The position numbers were made by a program, and so were the translations under genes. The notes beneath the pieces were generated by a model. The model searched no databases, had not been told where the DNA came from, and worked only from the letters and a program-made list of their open reading frames with translations. Positions 42,590-51,712 of a stretch of DNA of 64,000 nt are shown piece after piece (positions within the stretch are counted from its first letter, which is position 1; every line of letters starts with the position of its first letter). Source of the DNA: Methylosinus sp. PW1 (lineage in GTDB: Bacteria; Pseudomonadota; Alphaproteobacteria; Rhizobiales; Beijerinckiaceae); contig NZ_JQNK01000008.1 in NCBI RefSeq assembly GCF_000745215.1, positions 682,001 through 746,000 on the forward strand. Reading direction: 5' to 3'.

Positions 42590-44661
42590 TGGAATTCCGC
42601 ATCGCCGACACCTTCACCGACTCCCTGGCGCGGCTCCCCGCGCCAGATCAAAAAGCCGTGAAGACCTCGGCCTTCGATCTCCAGACCAATCCCCAAAACC
42701 CTGGCCTGCAACTTCATCGCATCGAGAATTCCAAGGACCGGAACTTCTGGTCCGTGCGCGTCAATCGCGACATTCGCATCATCGTCCACAAGACCGAGGC
42801 GAGCATGCTGCTCGCTTATGTCGATCATCACGACAAGGCCTATGCCTGGGCCGAGCGGCGGCGGATCGAGGCGCATCCCAAGACCGGCGCGGTGCAGATC
42901 GTCGAGGTGCGCGAGCGCGTCGAGGAGCTGCCGCTCTTTGCGCCGCGCGAGAGCGCCGGGGCGCCGTCGCCTTTTGCGAGATTGTCGGACGACGAGCTGC
43001 TCTCGATCGGCGCGCCGGCGGATTGGCTCGACGACATTCGCGCGGCGAGCGAGGACGGCTTTCTCGAGCTGGCGCCGCGCCTTCCGGCGGAGGCCGCCGA
43101 GGCGCTGCTGCAATATGTGACGACCGGCCTGCTGGCGCGCCCGGCGCCCGCGCCCGCCGATCCTTATGCCCATCCCGATGCGCTGCGGCGGTTCCGGGTC
43201 GTGGAGAATATCGAGGAGCTGGCGCAGGCGCTCGATGCGCCTTGGGACAAATGGGCGGTGTTCCTGCACCCTTCGCAGCGCGATCTCGTCGAGCGGAACT
43301 ATTCCGGTCCGGCGCGCGTCGCGGGCTCGGCCGGCACGGGCAAGAGCGTCGTCGCCGTGCATCGCGCCGTGCGGCTGGCGCGCGCCTCGGTCCACGCCCG
43401 TGTGCTGCTCGCGACCTTCTCCGATCCGCTCGCCGCGGCGCTGGAGCGCAAGGTCCGGCTGCTCGCCGGCGCCGACTCCGGGCTGCTGTCTCGCATCCGG
43501 GTCGCCTCGCTCCCGGTCATGGCCGCGGAGCTGTTCGAGCTCGCGCATGGCCATCGTCCCCATGTCGCCACGCCGGACCGGCTCGCCCGCGCTCTGGAGA
43601 AGGCGAGCGAAGCCGCCGAGGGACCAGTCAGCGCCAATTTTCTGCGCTCGGAATGGACGCATGTCGTCGACGCCTGGCAGGTCGAGGATTGCGCCGCCTA
43701 TCTCGCGGTTCCGCGTCTCGGCCGCAAGAACCGGCTCGGCTCCAAGCAGCGCGAGCGCCTTTGGCCGATCTTCGCGGCGGCGCGGGAGAGCCTCGAGACG
43801 CGCGGCTTCCACACTTGGCCGGGCGTCTTCTCCGCCGTGACGCGGCATTATGCGGAGCGGATGGAAAAGCCCTTCACCCATGTCGTCGTCGACGAGGCGC
43901 AGGATCTCGGCGTTCCCGAGCTGCGCTTCGTCGCCGCCGTTGCGAGCGTGGGCGAGAACGGGCTGTTCTTCGCGGGCGATCTCGGCCAGCGCATTTTTCA
44001 GCAGCCCTTCTCCTGGGGCGCGCTCGGCGTCGACATTCGCGGGCGCTCGTCCTGCCTGAAGGTGAATTATCGGACCTCGCATCAAATCCGCCGCGCCGCC
44101 GATCGGCTTTTGCCGAAGGAGATTCGCGACGTCGACGGCGTCGCCGAAGCGCGCGGCGGCACGGTCTCGGTCTTCAACGGCGCAGAGCCGCGCGTGCTCG
44201 TTGCGCCCGACGCAACCGCAGAGATCGACGCGGTCGCCGCCTTCCTGATGGAAGCTCTCGCGAGCGGCGTCGATGCGAGCGAGATCGGCGTCTTCACGCG
44301 CAGGACCGAGGAGCTTTCGCGGGCGAGGGCTTCCGTCGCGGCGGCTGGCCGCGAGCCGATGGAGCTGTCCGAGCGCGGCGACGATCCGGGCGAGCGCATC
44401 TCGATCGGCGTAATGCATCTCGCCAAGGGGCTCGAGTTCAAGGCCGTGGCGGTGATGGCCTGCGATGATGAAATTCTGCCGCTGCAATCCCGCATCGACT
44501 CGGTCGCCGACGAGGTCGAGCTCGAGGATGTCTACGAGACCGAGCGGCAGCTGCTCTATGTCGCCGCGACGCGCGCGCGGGACCGGCTGCTGATCAGCGG
44601 CGTTGCGCCGGGCTCGGAATTCCTGCGGGATTTTACATCCGAGCGCGGCGCGGCGTCATAG
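42589..44661 (+). CDS. fusion of a RelE/ParE-like domain with a UvrD-like SF1 helicase
   Basis: 690 residues from the ATG at 42589 (overlaps the previous stop by 1). Residues 1-90 look like a RelE/YoeB toxin fold: EFRIADTFTDSLARLPAPDQ, LQLHRIENSKDRNFWSVRVN, RDIRIIVHKTEASMLLAYVD, HHDKAYAWAERR. The helicase follows: Walker A VAGSAGTGKSVVAVHRAVRL near 247, motif II HVVVDEAQDLGVPELRFV near 432, VNYRTSHQIRRAADRLLP as motif IV, IGVMHLAKGLEFKAVAVMAC and ERQLLYVAATRARDRLLISG as motifs V-VI. Third partner of the restriction operon. Whether the RelE part still cleaves RNA is unknown; the domain may instead bind DNA or ribosomes. Confidence 0.87.
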   Translation: MEFRIADTFTDSLARLPAPDQKAVKTSAFDLQTNPQNPGLQLHRIENSKDRNFWSVRVNRDIRIIVHKTEASMLLAYVDHHDKAYAWAERRRIEAHPKTGAVQIVEVRERVEELPLFAPRESAGAPSPFARLSDDELLSIGAPADWLDDIRAASEDGFLELAPRLPAEAAEALLQYVTTGLLARPAPAPADPYAHPDALRRFRVVENIEELAQALDAPWDKWAVFLHPSQRDLVERNYSGPARVAGSAGTGKSVVAVHRAVRLARASVHARVLLATFSDPLAAALERKVRLLAGADSGLLSRIRVASLPVMAAELFELAHGHRPHVATPDRLARALEKASEAAEGPVSANFLRSEWTHVVDAWQVEDCAAYLAVPRLGRKNRLGSKQRERLWPIFAAARESLETRGFHTWPGVFSAVTRHYAERMEKPFTHVVVDEAQDLGVPELRFVAAVASVGENGLFFAGDLGQRIFQQPFSWGALGVDIRGRSSCLKVNYRTSHQIRRAADRLLPKEIRDVDGVAEARGGTVSVFNGAEPRVLVAPDATAEIDAVAAFLMEALASGVDASEIGVFTRRTEELSRARASVAAAGREPMELSERGDDPGERISIGVMHLAKGLEFKAVAVMACDDEILPLQSRIDSVADEVELEDVYETERQLLYVAATRARDRLLISGVAPGSEFLRDFTSERGAAS

Positions 44662-44889
44662 TGACCTCGCGACGCGAATCCCAATTCCAATGGCGCCGTC
44701 GAACTCCATCTCGACGCCGGCCTCCTCGAGCGCACGGCGAATATCCGCGAGCGTGCGATCATGCGGCACGCGCGTCTCCCGCTCGAAATTGTGCAGCGTC
44801 GCCTTCGACACGCGGGATTTCGCGGCGAGATCGTCCAGCGTCCAGCGGAGCCAGGCGCGCGACGCTCGGCATTGGGCGGGGGTGATCAT
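44656..44889 (-). CDS. XRE-family HTH regulator
   Basis: 77 residues: MITPAQCRASRAWLRWTLDD, LAAKSRVSKATLHNFERETR (helix-turn-helix), VPHDRTLADIRRALEEAGVE. Its stop converges on the helicase gene with a 6-base overlap. It is divergent from the gene at 44992, across about 100 bases containing CCATGGTCTTATCATCTAGT-type AT-rich sequence, and is the likely repressor of that operon. Confidence 0.88.
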   Translation of the reverse strand: MITPAQCRASRAWLRWTLDDLAAKSRVSKATLHNFERETRVPHDRTLADIRRALEEAGVEMEFDGAIGIGIRVARSL

Positions 44890-44991
44890 TCAGTCTCCAT
44901 TAACCATGGTCTTATCATCTAGTAGCAATACGATCATAGAATGGCAATATCCGCTCATGGGACGACGTTGTTCCTGTGAGGAGTGTTTTGA

Positions 44992-45873
44992 ATGCGTAAG
45001 ACCCAAATGACGATGCGCCGCTCGGGCGCGACCGAAATCGACGACTCGCTGAACAAGGCGGCGCGCGAGGCCGTGAAGGCGGCGATCGAGGCGGATCATG
45101 CTGTCGATCCGCTGTTCCGCCCCGAGGTGTCGCGGCTGGTCTCGGCCTATGCATCCGCCGCCAAAAGGCATGGCCCGCTGATCGAGCGCGCGATCGGCGA
45201 TTGCCTCGAGAGCGCCGGTTGCACTGTGTTCCGCAATCTCGGCGTTCCTGTCACGCAGGGCGCGCTCGAGCTCGCGGAATCGCATGAATACGCCATGACG
45301 GCGACGCGGCAGATCCGATTCGTCGACGGCAAGATCGCGAGCTTCGTCGATATCGACATTCTCGCGATCGATGAAGAGCGCGAAGTCGCCTGGGCGCTCT
45401 CCATCAAGCGCGGCGGCGGCGCCACCGAGACGAAAAAGCGCCGCGCGATCGAGCGCGACCTGATGGCGCTGAGGCTGAATCTCGCGTCTTATCTGCGTCA
45501 GCAGGGCTATTCGCGGGTCACGACGGCGCATGCCTGCGTGGTCGATTATCTGGGATCGGCGGGATTTTCCAAAGCGATCACGCTGACCCGCGAGAAAATC
45601 GACGACACATTCGGCCTCCCGATCATGGCGTCGATCGACGCCATGACGCAGGCGATGAAGGCTGCGCTCGACGCCGAGCTGGCGCGCCTGCTCGCGCCGG
45701 TCGTTCGCGGCATGGAAAGGCCCGTTTTGCCGAAGCGTTCGGACGCGCTGGTCCGACCGACGCCCTTCGGGCTCCATGCGCATTCGCGCCGGCGCCGGGA
45801 GGGCGTTCCGGAGAAGCCGCCGATGAGCAGCCGTCCCTTCGACAGCCTGTCCTCCGAGGAGAGCGAGCAATGA
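44992..45873 (+). CDS. unknown protein with a nuclease-like core, partner of the AAA-M41 protease
   Basis: 293 residues. No family recognised with confidence. A segment at about 117-143, GKIASFVDIDILAIDEEREV followed by AWALSIKRGGG, has the strand-D-x-D-strand-x-x-K layout of PD-(D/E)xK folds, although Ser stands where Glu/Asp is usual before Ile-Lys. The upstream part is helical (IGDCLESAGCTVFRNLGVPV). The C-terminus is a charged, disordered tail ending SSEESEQ. ATGA overlap (45870-45873) couples it to the protease gene, so the products probably act together; it might be the substrate, adaptor or effector. Confidence 0.75.
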   Translation: MRKTQMTMRRSGATEIDDSLNKAAREAVKAAIEADHAVDPLFRPEVSRLVSAYASAAKRHGPLIERAIGDCLESAGCTVFRNLGVPVTQGALELAESHEYAMTATRQIRFVDGKIASFVDIDILAIDEEREVAWALSIKRGGGATETKKRRAIERDLMALRLNLASYLRQQGYSRVTTAHACVVDYLGSAGFSKAITLTREKIDDTFGLPIMASIDAMTQAMKAALDAELARLLAPVVRGMERPVLPKRSDALVRPTPFGLHAHSRRRREGVPEKPPMSSRPFDSLSSEESEQ

Positions 45874-47828
45874 GCGGGCTGCGCAATCTTCGCGACGACG
45901 GCGACATTTTTGACGCGGCCGATGATGACGCCGACGAGGCGTCGGCGAATAGGGCTGGCGGCGTTGCCGATGCGCTTGCATGGGAATGTCTGCGGGCGGC
46001 GCTGCCGTCCGACCTGCGCCGGCGCATCCGACGCGGAGACCCGGTCGCCGTCATTGTCCAGGCGCCCGGCGCCGAATGGTGCGGCCCGCTGACGCGCGCG
46101 CTGCGGCGCGACTCGGCGCGAGTCCTTTGTGTGTCGCGCGACGGCTCCTCCCGTCGCGAGCACGACCCGACGAGAGGCAATGACGAAGTGGCCTGGGGGC
46201 TCGCCGGTGGGCGGCCCGTCATCGGCGTCTCGCAGGATCCGCAATCGCTCCTGCCGTCCGCGCTTTTATCAGCGGCGGACGCGCGCATTTCCGTCGCGCC
46301 GCCCGACGCGGACATTCTCCGCCGGCTCCTGAGGAAGCACGCGCGCGGCAAGGCGCCGGCGGCGCTTCCCAACGGAACCGCGGCGGCGCTGACATTCGCC
46401 GAGACGGTCAGCGCTTTCCGCGCCGGCGCATCCGCACGCGATGTCGTCGCCAATCTCCTCCGCGCCGCGGAGTCGAAAAAAGCGAACGCCGGCGCCGTCG
46501 CCGCCGACGTTCCGCCGCTCGACTGCCTCCCCGCCGATCTCCGCCGGCTGGCGCAGGATATAGCCTCGGGCGTCTCCGATTATCGCGCCGGCCGCATCCG
46601 TTGGCGCGACGCGCCGGCGACCGCCGTGCTGCTCGCCGGCCCGCCCGGCGCCGGAAAGACGACTTTCGCCTCTGTCCTTGCTCGCGCTTTAGGGGCGCCG
46701 CTGGTCGCCGACTCATGTGGGAAAATGTTCGCGCGAAGCGGCGAGGCCGGCCATCTCGGCACGATCGCCCGCGCGGTGCAGGACTGCTTCGATGCGGCGC
46801 GCGCCGCCGCGGCTTCCTCGGGCCTTTGCATTCTGAGCATCGACGAATTTGATGCGGCCTGTCCGGACAGAGCGTCGATGGACCGCCGCGGGCGAGATTT
46901 TTGGGCGCCGCTCGTGACCCTCGTTCTGACTCTCCTCGAAAATCACGAGGGCGTGATCATCGTAGCCGCCTCGAATTGCGGCGACGCCATCGACGCCGCC
47001 GCCACCAGGCCCGGGCGGCTGCGACGCGTCGACGTCGGCCCGCCGGGCGCGGAATCGCTCATGCGCGTGCTGCGCTGGCGGCTCGGAGGCGCGCTTTCGA
47101 CTGTCGCCGATGCCGACCTTCTTGCTGCCCTTCGCCTCGCCGGCCCGGCCGCGACGCCCGCGCAGGCCGCCGACTGGGCGCGCGACCTGCTCCAGGCCGC
47201 CCGCGAGGCCGGGCGTGAGCCGGCCCTGGACGATTTGCTGCGCATCATCGCGCCGCCCGACGAACGCTCACCCGCGGATCGCCGAGTCGCCGCCATTCAT
47301 GAGGCGGGTCACTGCGTCGCCTATGGGGAGGCCGGAATGCAGATCGCATCGGCCTCGATCATCCCGCGCGGCGCATCGGGAGGGGAAACGCGCGCCGCCG
47401 GGCGACGACCCGCGTTCCCGACCAGGGCCGATCTCGACGTCGGCGTGATGATCCTGCTCGCAGGGCGGGCGGCAGAAAAAGCCATTCTCGGCGCGGCGTC
47501 GACCGGCGCGGTGGCGGATCTGGCCATGGCGACGCGCGCGCTCGCCGAGGGCCACGCCGCGCATGGGCTGGGGGCGACGCTGCTGCATCGAAGAGATGCG
47601 GCCGCATCTCTCGCCTATGACCGCGAGCTGCGCGACATCGTCGAGGCCGACCTCTCCCGTCTCTATGCGCAATCGCTCGCCCTGATGCGCAGGCGGCGCG
47701 CCGACGTCGAGCGGATCGCCGAGGCTCTGCTCGCGCGGAGATTTCTCACAGGCGAGGATATCGCGGCGCTCGTCACGGCCTCTGGAGGCCGCGGCCGTGG
47801 CCCGAAAACGCGCGGGAGGGATGCGTGA
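45870..47828 (+). CDS. soluble AAA+/M41 metalloprotease (FtsH-like)
   Basis: 652 residues. The N-terminal 240 residues are unassigned, Ala/Arg rich. AAA+ module: Walker A LLAGPPGAGKTTFASVLARA near 256, Walker B LCILSIDEFDAACPDRASMD near 321, sensor/arginine region VIIVAASNCGDAIDAAATRP and GRLRRVDVG. The M41 domain has VAAIHEAGHCVAYGEAG (HExGH zinc site) near 476, LAGRAAEKAILGAASTGAVA and DLAMATRALAEGHAAHGLG carrying the third ligand Asp as in FtsH. The two membrane helices of true FtsH are absent. Operon with the 293-residue protein under an XRE regulator. Confidence 0.85.
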   Translation: MSGLRNLRDDGDIFDAADDDADEASANRAGGVADALAWECLRAALPSDLRRRIRRGDPVAVIVQAPGAEWCGPLTRALRRDSARVLCVSRDGSSRREHDPTRGNDEVAWGLAGGRPVIGVSQDPQSLLPSALLSAADARISVAPPDADILRRLLRKHARGKAPAALPNGTAAALTFAETVSAFRAGASARDVVANLLRAAESKKANAGAVAADVPPLDCLPADLRRLAQDIASGVSDYRAGRIRWRDAPATAVLLAGPPGAGKTTFASVLARALGAPLVADSCGKMFARSGEAGHLGTIARAVQDCFDAARAAAASSGLCILSIDEFDAACPDRASMDRRGRDFWAPLVTLVLTLLENHEGVIIVAASNCGDAIDAAATRPGRLRRVDVGPPGAESLMRVLRWRLGGALSTVADADLLAALRLAGPAATPAQAADWARDLLQAAREAGREPALDDLLRIIAPPDERSPADRRVAAIHEAGHCVAYGEAGMQIASASIIPRGASGGETRAAGRRPAFPTRADLDVGVMILLAGRAAEKAILGAASTGAVADLAMATRALAEGHAAHGLGATLLHRRDAAASLAYDRELRDIVEADLSRLYAQSLALMRRRRADVERIAEALLARRFLTGEDIAALVTASGGRGRGPKTRGRDA

Positions 47829-47974
47829 GCAAAGACGGCGACCTTCTCGACGACGTCGTCGCGCGCCTTTGGTAGGTGCGCGAGCGGCTCGGAACCGGCG
47901 TCTACCGCGCCGCCGCGAGGGCGGCCCTGCACGCTATTGCGGTCGCTGTCCTCGATGAGGCGAAAGGCGCGTAG
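47825..47974 (+). pseudogene. small third gene of the AAA-M41 operon, interrupted by TAG
   Basis: A GTG overlapping the protease stop (47825-47828) opens VSKDGDLLDDVVARLW, then TAG at 47873-47875, then the same frame continues VRERLGTGVYRAAARAALHA..LDEAKGA to a stop at 47972-47974. The overlap and continuous phase suggest a 49-codon gene with one nonsense change. Function unknown; a coding-by-chance explanation is possible. Confidence 0.45.
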
Positions 47975-48254
47975 GTTTGGATCGGCTTTCCGGCGTGGTT
48001 TTGCGTTGGAATTCGGCGGGAGAAAAGCAACCATTCCCGCTAGTCTAATCATGACGCAAAGCCTGGTCGTTGCGATCCATCTGCTGCGGCCGGAAGGCAC
48101 CATAACCGCCCATATGCCGTGGGGTATGGCAGTCCGTGCCCAGTGCGGGATGGGCGATCCCTGTCCGCGATTTAAGCAAACGGCAACTTAAAGTCTCAAT
48201 TGCACAGTGCTGTTGCGGTATATATGTAGAACTTGCTCGTATAATAGCTAATTT
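47975..48254. other. intergenic stretch, no gene supported
   Basis: GC falls sharply around 48190, which marks a boundary between the high-GC protease operon and the AT-rich pair that follows. Open frames here (for example 47937-48191) have no recognisable product. Confidence 0.4.
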
Positions 48255-49280
48255 TTATTCCTTTTTTACAATAACAATTGTGTCATCAATATCGGTTATT
48301 TGGTATGACATCCCTAATGGAATACGTAGGTGTTTGAATGGCGATGGCGATACGCTAATATCAGCGCGACGATTTTCATTTCTAATGGATGCTGTGAGAT
48401 GATTTCCTTTATTTCCAAGAAAAATTAAACACGTTTGCCTATCAGCGGTGGCTGATATAACGTCGTTTCTTTCAGCGCAATCGAAAATTTCTAAATTGTT
48501 TGGAGAGTTTAAAATTATAAATCCGCCACTATCTTCATCTTCTCCGCCTACTACGTAGTAGTTTCTGCCGAACCCTGCGCCAAAAGAGCCATGCACTAAT
48601 TCGAACTTCTCGATATGGGAAATTTTTGTATTTTTCATCAGACGAATAATTGCTGAATGTCCGTCTCTAAAATCAAACCGCTTAGTTAATGGGTATGTCT
48701 TGACAACGCCGTCCATGTTTTGAGCAATATTCTGCGCTGTAAGCTCATAAAATTTCGTTGACGCAGGCAGCTTATTGCACTGAATTCGTGGAATTTCTGA
48801 AGCAGAAACGCCTCGCGGGATATTAATAGTATCTGCGACAAGGTTCCACTCGCTCTTTCCTTCGAGCCATGCCGCCGGATCAGGCAGGTAGGTGCGATAG
48901 GCATTCATTGTGTAGATATCTTCAAGCCCTGCAAAAGTGTGGGCTACCCCCGGGGGAATGGAAAGAATGCGCCCGATATCCGGCTGGAATGTTGTCTCGA
49001 AAAATGTCCCCCACGAAGGAGAGTCGTCGCGGCAGTCAACGAAGTGCGCGCGGAAGCTCTTATCCCTTGGCCCGATAAACGTGAGGCGATCTTCGGTGCC
49101 ACGATGTATCCCGTAGTAGTCATATGAAAAATTTTTTTCATGTCCATGATAAACAACATTAACAGAGCGCTCGCCTTCATGTCGGATCGAGGCTGGTTTG
49201 TCGTCTTGCTGATTGAACGTATCATTGAACTCAATCTTCAGGCCAATGATACCCCCTAAGTCATAGGCTGCTTCTTTCAA
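48255..49280 (-). CDS. RmlC-like double-cupin protein (dTDP-sugar epimerase-related)
   Basis: 341 residues from a TTG at 49280, since no ATG or GTG is in frame before a stop 39 bases upstream. The first half resembles RmlC-type 3,5-epimerases: YGIHRGTEDRLTFIGPRDKS, RAHFVDCRDDSPSWGTFF, QPDIGRILSIPPGVAHTFAG, NAYRTYLPDPAAWLEGKSEW. The second half has another cupin-like strand pattern (FELVHGSFGAGFGRNYYVVG). The HxDxxxGVxRG-like active site is not clearly conserved, so catalysis is uncertain. Strongly AT-rich compared with the surrounding genes. Codirectional with the 126-residue gene upstream, 25 bases away. Confidence 0.65.
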   Translation of the reverse strand: MKEAAYDLGGIIGLKIEFNDTFNQQDDKPASIRHEGERSVNVVYHGHEKNFSYDYYGIHRGTEDRLTFIGPRDKSFRAHFVDCRDDSPSWGTFFETTFQPDIGRILSIPPGVAHTFAGLEDIYTMNAYRTYLPDPAAWLEGKSEWNLVADTINIPRGVSASEIPRIQCNKLPASTKFYELTAQNIAQNMDGVVKTYPLTKRFDFRDGHSAIIRLMKNTKISHIEKFELVHGSFGAGFGRNYYVVGGEDEDSGGFIILNSPNNLEIFDCAERNDVISATADRQTCLIFLGNKGNHLTASIRNENRRADISVSPSPFKHLRIPLGMSYQITDIDDTIVIVKKE

Positions 49281-49305
49281 GATCTTACAGGCCTTCTTAA
49301 AGAAC

Positions 49306-49686
49306 TTATTCCGCTACAACTTCGGCTGTAAATCCACTCTTGCTAGCGTGCTCGACAAGGTCTTGGAGCGATGTATCCGGCATGGTGGCAAGAAGCTTGC
49401 CGATTTCACGACCAACACAAATCCAGCCGCCCCCGCTTAGAGCCGCGAAACGGCCGCTTTGTTCTGGCTTAACCTCTTTTTTCGAATGTAGATAATCGTA
49501 TACAAGTTTATAGATTTTTTCGTCCCTGGGCGGTGTTTTACCTGGAACTTCAAGCGGGGCGTTCAGGAGCTTCTCTTGCAACTCCGCAAGGGTGATAGGG
49601 CCTTCATACATCGCGGCGATTGCGTCGGAAATCTCGCTTATCTTTTCCGCAACAGTTTCCGAGATTTTTCTTTCTTTATCAGACAT
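49306..49686 (-). CDS. hypothetical protein, 126 residues
   Basis: No family recognised. N-terminal helix (KERKISETVAEKISEISDAI), then a possible winged-helix-like middle (ITLAELQEKLLNAPLEVPGK, DEKIYKLVYDYLHSKKEVKP) and ALSGGGWICVGREIGKLLAT. AT-rich like the following cupin gene, with which it probably forms an operon. Start at ATG 49686. Confidence 0.7.
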   Translation of the reverse strand: MSDKERKISETVAEKISEISDAIAAMYEGPITLAELQEKLLNAPLEVPGKTPPRDEKIYKLVYDYLHSKKEVKPEQSGRFAALSGGGWICVGREIGKLLATMPDTSLQDLVEHASKSGFTAEVVAE

Positions 49687-49861
49687 GGGCTTCTCCCAAC
49701 CGCTGAAATATGACTTTCAAGCATACCGTGACGGTATATGCGCCAGTTTCTTACAACGACGCCTTCTCGTCAATAGCGTCTCTGAAACGGCTGCGTAGAA
49801 ATGAAGGCTACGCGCCCTGTCGTACACGGGGCTCGTCCATCAGTTAATTGCCGCAAAAGGC
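49687..49861. other. intergenic stretch before nested insertion sequences
   Basis: No gene seen. Contains an inverted pair TACCGTGACGGTA (about 49724-49736), possibly an operator of the gene that starts at 49686. Confidence 0.4.
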
Positions 49862-50415
49862 TAGGCTCAGGACCTATTAATTTCAAGTGAGGCGTGATTC
49901 TCATGTCCTTTTTCAAGCCGTTTGACCACAAGTCGTCGTTCCGCGGCGGCGGTTGAAGGATGCAGGCTGCGCATCGCCGGAGACGGAGGCTTCGAGACGA
50001 CGGTTGATCAGACTCTGATGCGCGGATTGGGTACCGCAAGACCGCGTTTTCGTCTCGGGCCTGCCTCTGTCTCAAGCCGGGCGTCGATTTTGTCGGCCAC
50101 AGAATCACAGCGAGGGTTGCCCTACCGTGCCCCCGCCTCCGGCGATGCGCAGATATGTTGTCAGAACGCTTGTTCTCCCTTGTTCAGCCGCTCGGATTGC
50201 TAGGCGACCGCGGTGATGGCGCTGTTCGTTGCGATCGCCCACACGAAGGCGACGAGTTCGCGCGCAATCGCGACACAGACGACGTTGATCGGTTTGCCCG
50301 CCTTGCTGAGCCGGCGATACCTGGCGCAAAGGCGCGCCTGGGCCTTCCAGGCGATCTCCTTGATGGCCTGCGGCAAGGCCTCGTTGCGCTTGAGGATATC
50401 CGCTCCCATCCGCGC

Positions 50416-51712
50416 GGGACTGTCAGGAATCTTGTGTGCGGGGCCATAGTAGAACCGCAGGAGGCGGGCTATGGCGATCAAGAAGGACACACTGGACCAA
50501 TTGCTGTCGGGACGCGATCCGAAGGAGGTTTTTTCCAAGGACGGCCTGTTCGACGAGCTGAAGAAGGCGCTGGCGGAACGGGTTCTGAACGCCGAAATGG
50601 ACGACCATCTCGAGAGCGAAGCGGCGGCGGGTAAGGCGAACCATCGCAACGGCTATTCGAAGAAGACCGTGCTGACCGAGACGTCGAAGATCGACATCAG
50701 AGTTCCGCGGGACCGGGAGGGGAGCTTCGATCCCAAGCTGATCGCGCGCTATCAGCGCCGCTTTCCCGGCTTCGACGAGAAAATCGTGTCGATGTATGCG
50801 CGCGGCATGACGGTGCGCGAGATCCAGGGCCATTTGCTCGAGCTCTACGGCCTGGAGGTCTCGCCCGATCTGATCTCGACGGTCACCGACGCCGTGCTGG
50901 AGACCGTCGCCGAATGGCAGAACCGGCCGCTCGAGGCGATGTATCCCTTGGTTTTCTTCGACGCCCTGCGCGTCAAAATCCGCGATGAGGGCCTGGTTCG
51001 CAACAAGGCCGTCTATGTCGCGCTCGGCGTCACGCCGGACGGAACCAAGGATATTCTGGGCCTTTGGATCGAGACCTCGGAGGGCGCCAAATTCTGGCTT
51101 CGGGTGATGAACGAGCTGAAGAACCGCGGCGTCGGCGACATACTGATCGCCGTTGTCGACGGCCTGAAGGGCTTTCCGGAGGCGATCAATGCGGTGTTTC
51201 CGCAGACGACCGTGCAGACCTGCATCGTGCATCTCATTCGAAACTCGATGGAATTCGCTTCATACAAGGACCGCAAGGCGATCGCCGGCGCGCTGAAGAC
51301 GATCTATCGCGCCCCGACCGCCGAGGCGGCTCGCGAAGCTCTGGAGGCCTTCGACGGCGGCCATTGGGGCAAGAAATATCCGTCGATCGCGCAGGGCTGG
51401 CGGCGCAATTGGGAGCAGGTCATCCCGTTTTTCGCCTTTCCGATCGCGGTGCGACGGATCATATACACGACGAACGCCATAGAATCCTTGAACGCGAAGC
51501 TGCGGCGCGCCGTGCGAACGAGAGGGCATTTTCCGACCGATGACGCGGCGATGAAGCTCCTCTATCTCGTCTTGCGCCAAGTCGCGGGAGAGTGGAAAAT
51601 GGCGCCTCGCGAATGGTGCGAGGCGAAAAATCAATTCGCCATCATGTTCGATGATCGCTTCGTCGCGGCGTGATGGGAACCCGGCCCCGCACACAAGATT
51701 CCTGACAGTCCC
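50416..51712 (+). mobile_element. IS256-family insertion sequence, complete
   Basis: 1,297 bp. Inverted repeats start GGGACTGTCAGGAATCTTGT at 50416 and are perfect for about 30 bases against the end at 51712. An 8-bp target duplication ATCCGCGC lies at 50408-50415 and 51713-51720. Sharp ends and intact transposase indicate a recent insertion. Confidence 0.93.
50471..51673 (+). CDS. IS256-family transposase
   Basis: 400 residues: LDQLLSGRDPKEVFSKDGLF, HRNGYSKKTVLTETSKIDIR, VPRDREGSFDPKLIARYQRR. DDE residues in MYPLVFFDALRVKI, GDILIAVVDGLKGFPEAINA and IYTTNAIESLNAKLRRAVRT. Full length for the family. Inserted head to tail against the disrupted transposase it interrupts. A decayed relative is at 32430-32660. 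Confidence 0.95.
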   Translation: MAIKKDTLDQLLSGRDPKEVFSKDGLFDELKKALAERVLNAEMDDHLESEAAAGKANHRNGYSKKTVLTETSKIDIRVPRDREGSFDPKLIARYQRRFPGFDEKIVSMYARGMTVREIQGHLLELYGLEVSPDLISTVTDAVLETVAEWQNRPLEAMYPLVFFDALRVKIRDEGLVRNKAVYVALGVTPDGTKDILGLWIETSEGAKFWLRVMNELKNRGVGDILIAVVDGLKGFPEAINAVFPQTTVQTCIVHLIRNSMEFASYKDRKAIAGALKTIYRAPTAEAAREALEAFDGGHWGKKYPSIAQGWRRNWEQVIPFFAFPIAVRRIIYTTNAIESLNAKLRRAVRTRGHFPTDDAAMKLLYLVLRQVAGEWKMAPREWCEAKNQFAIMFDDRFVAA

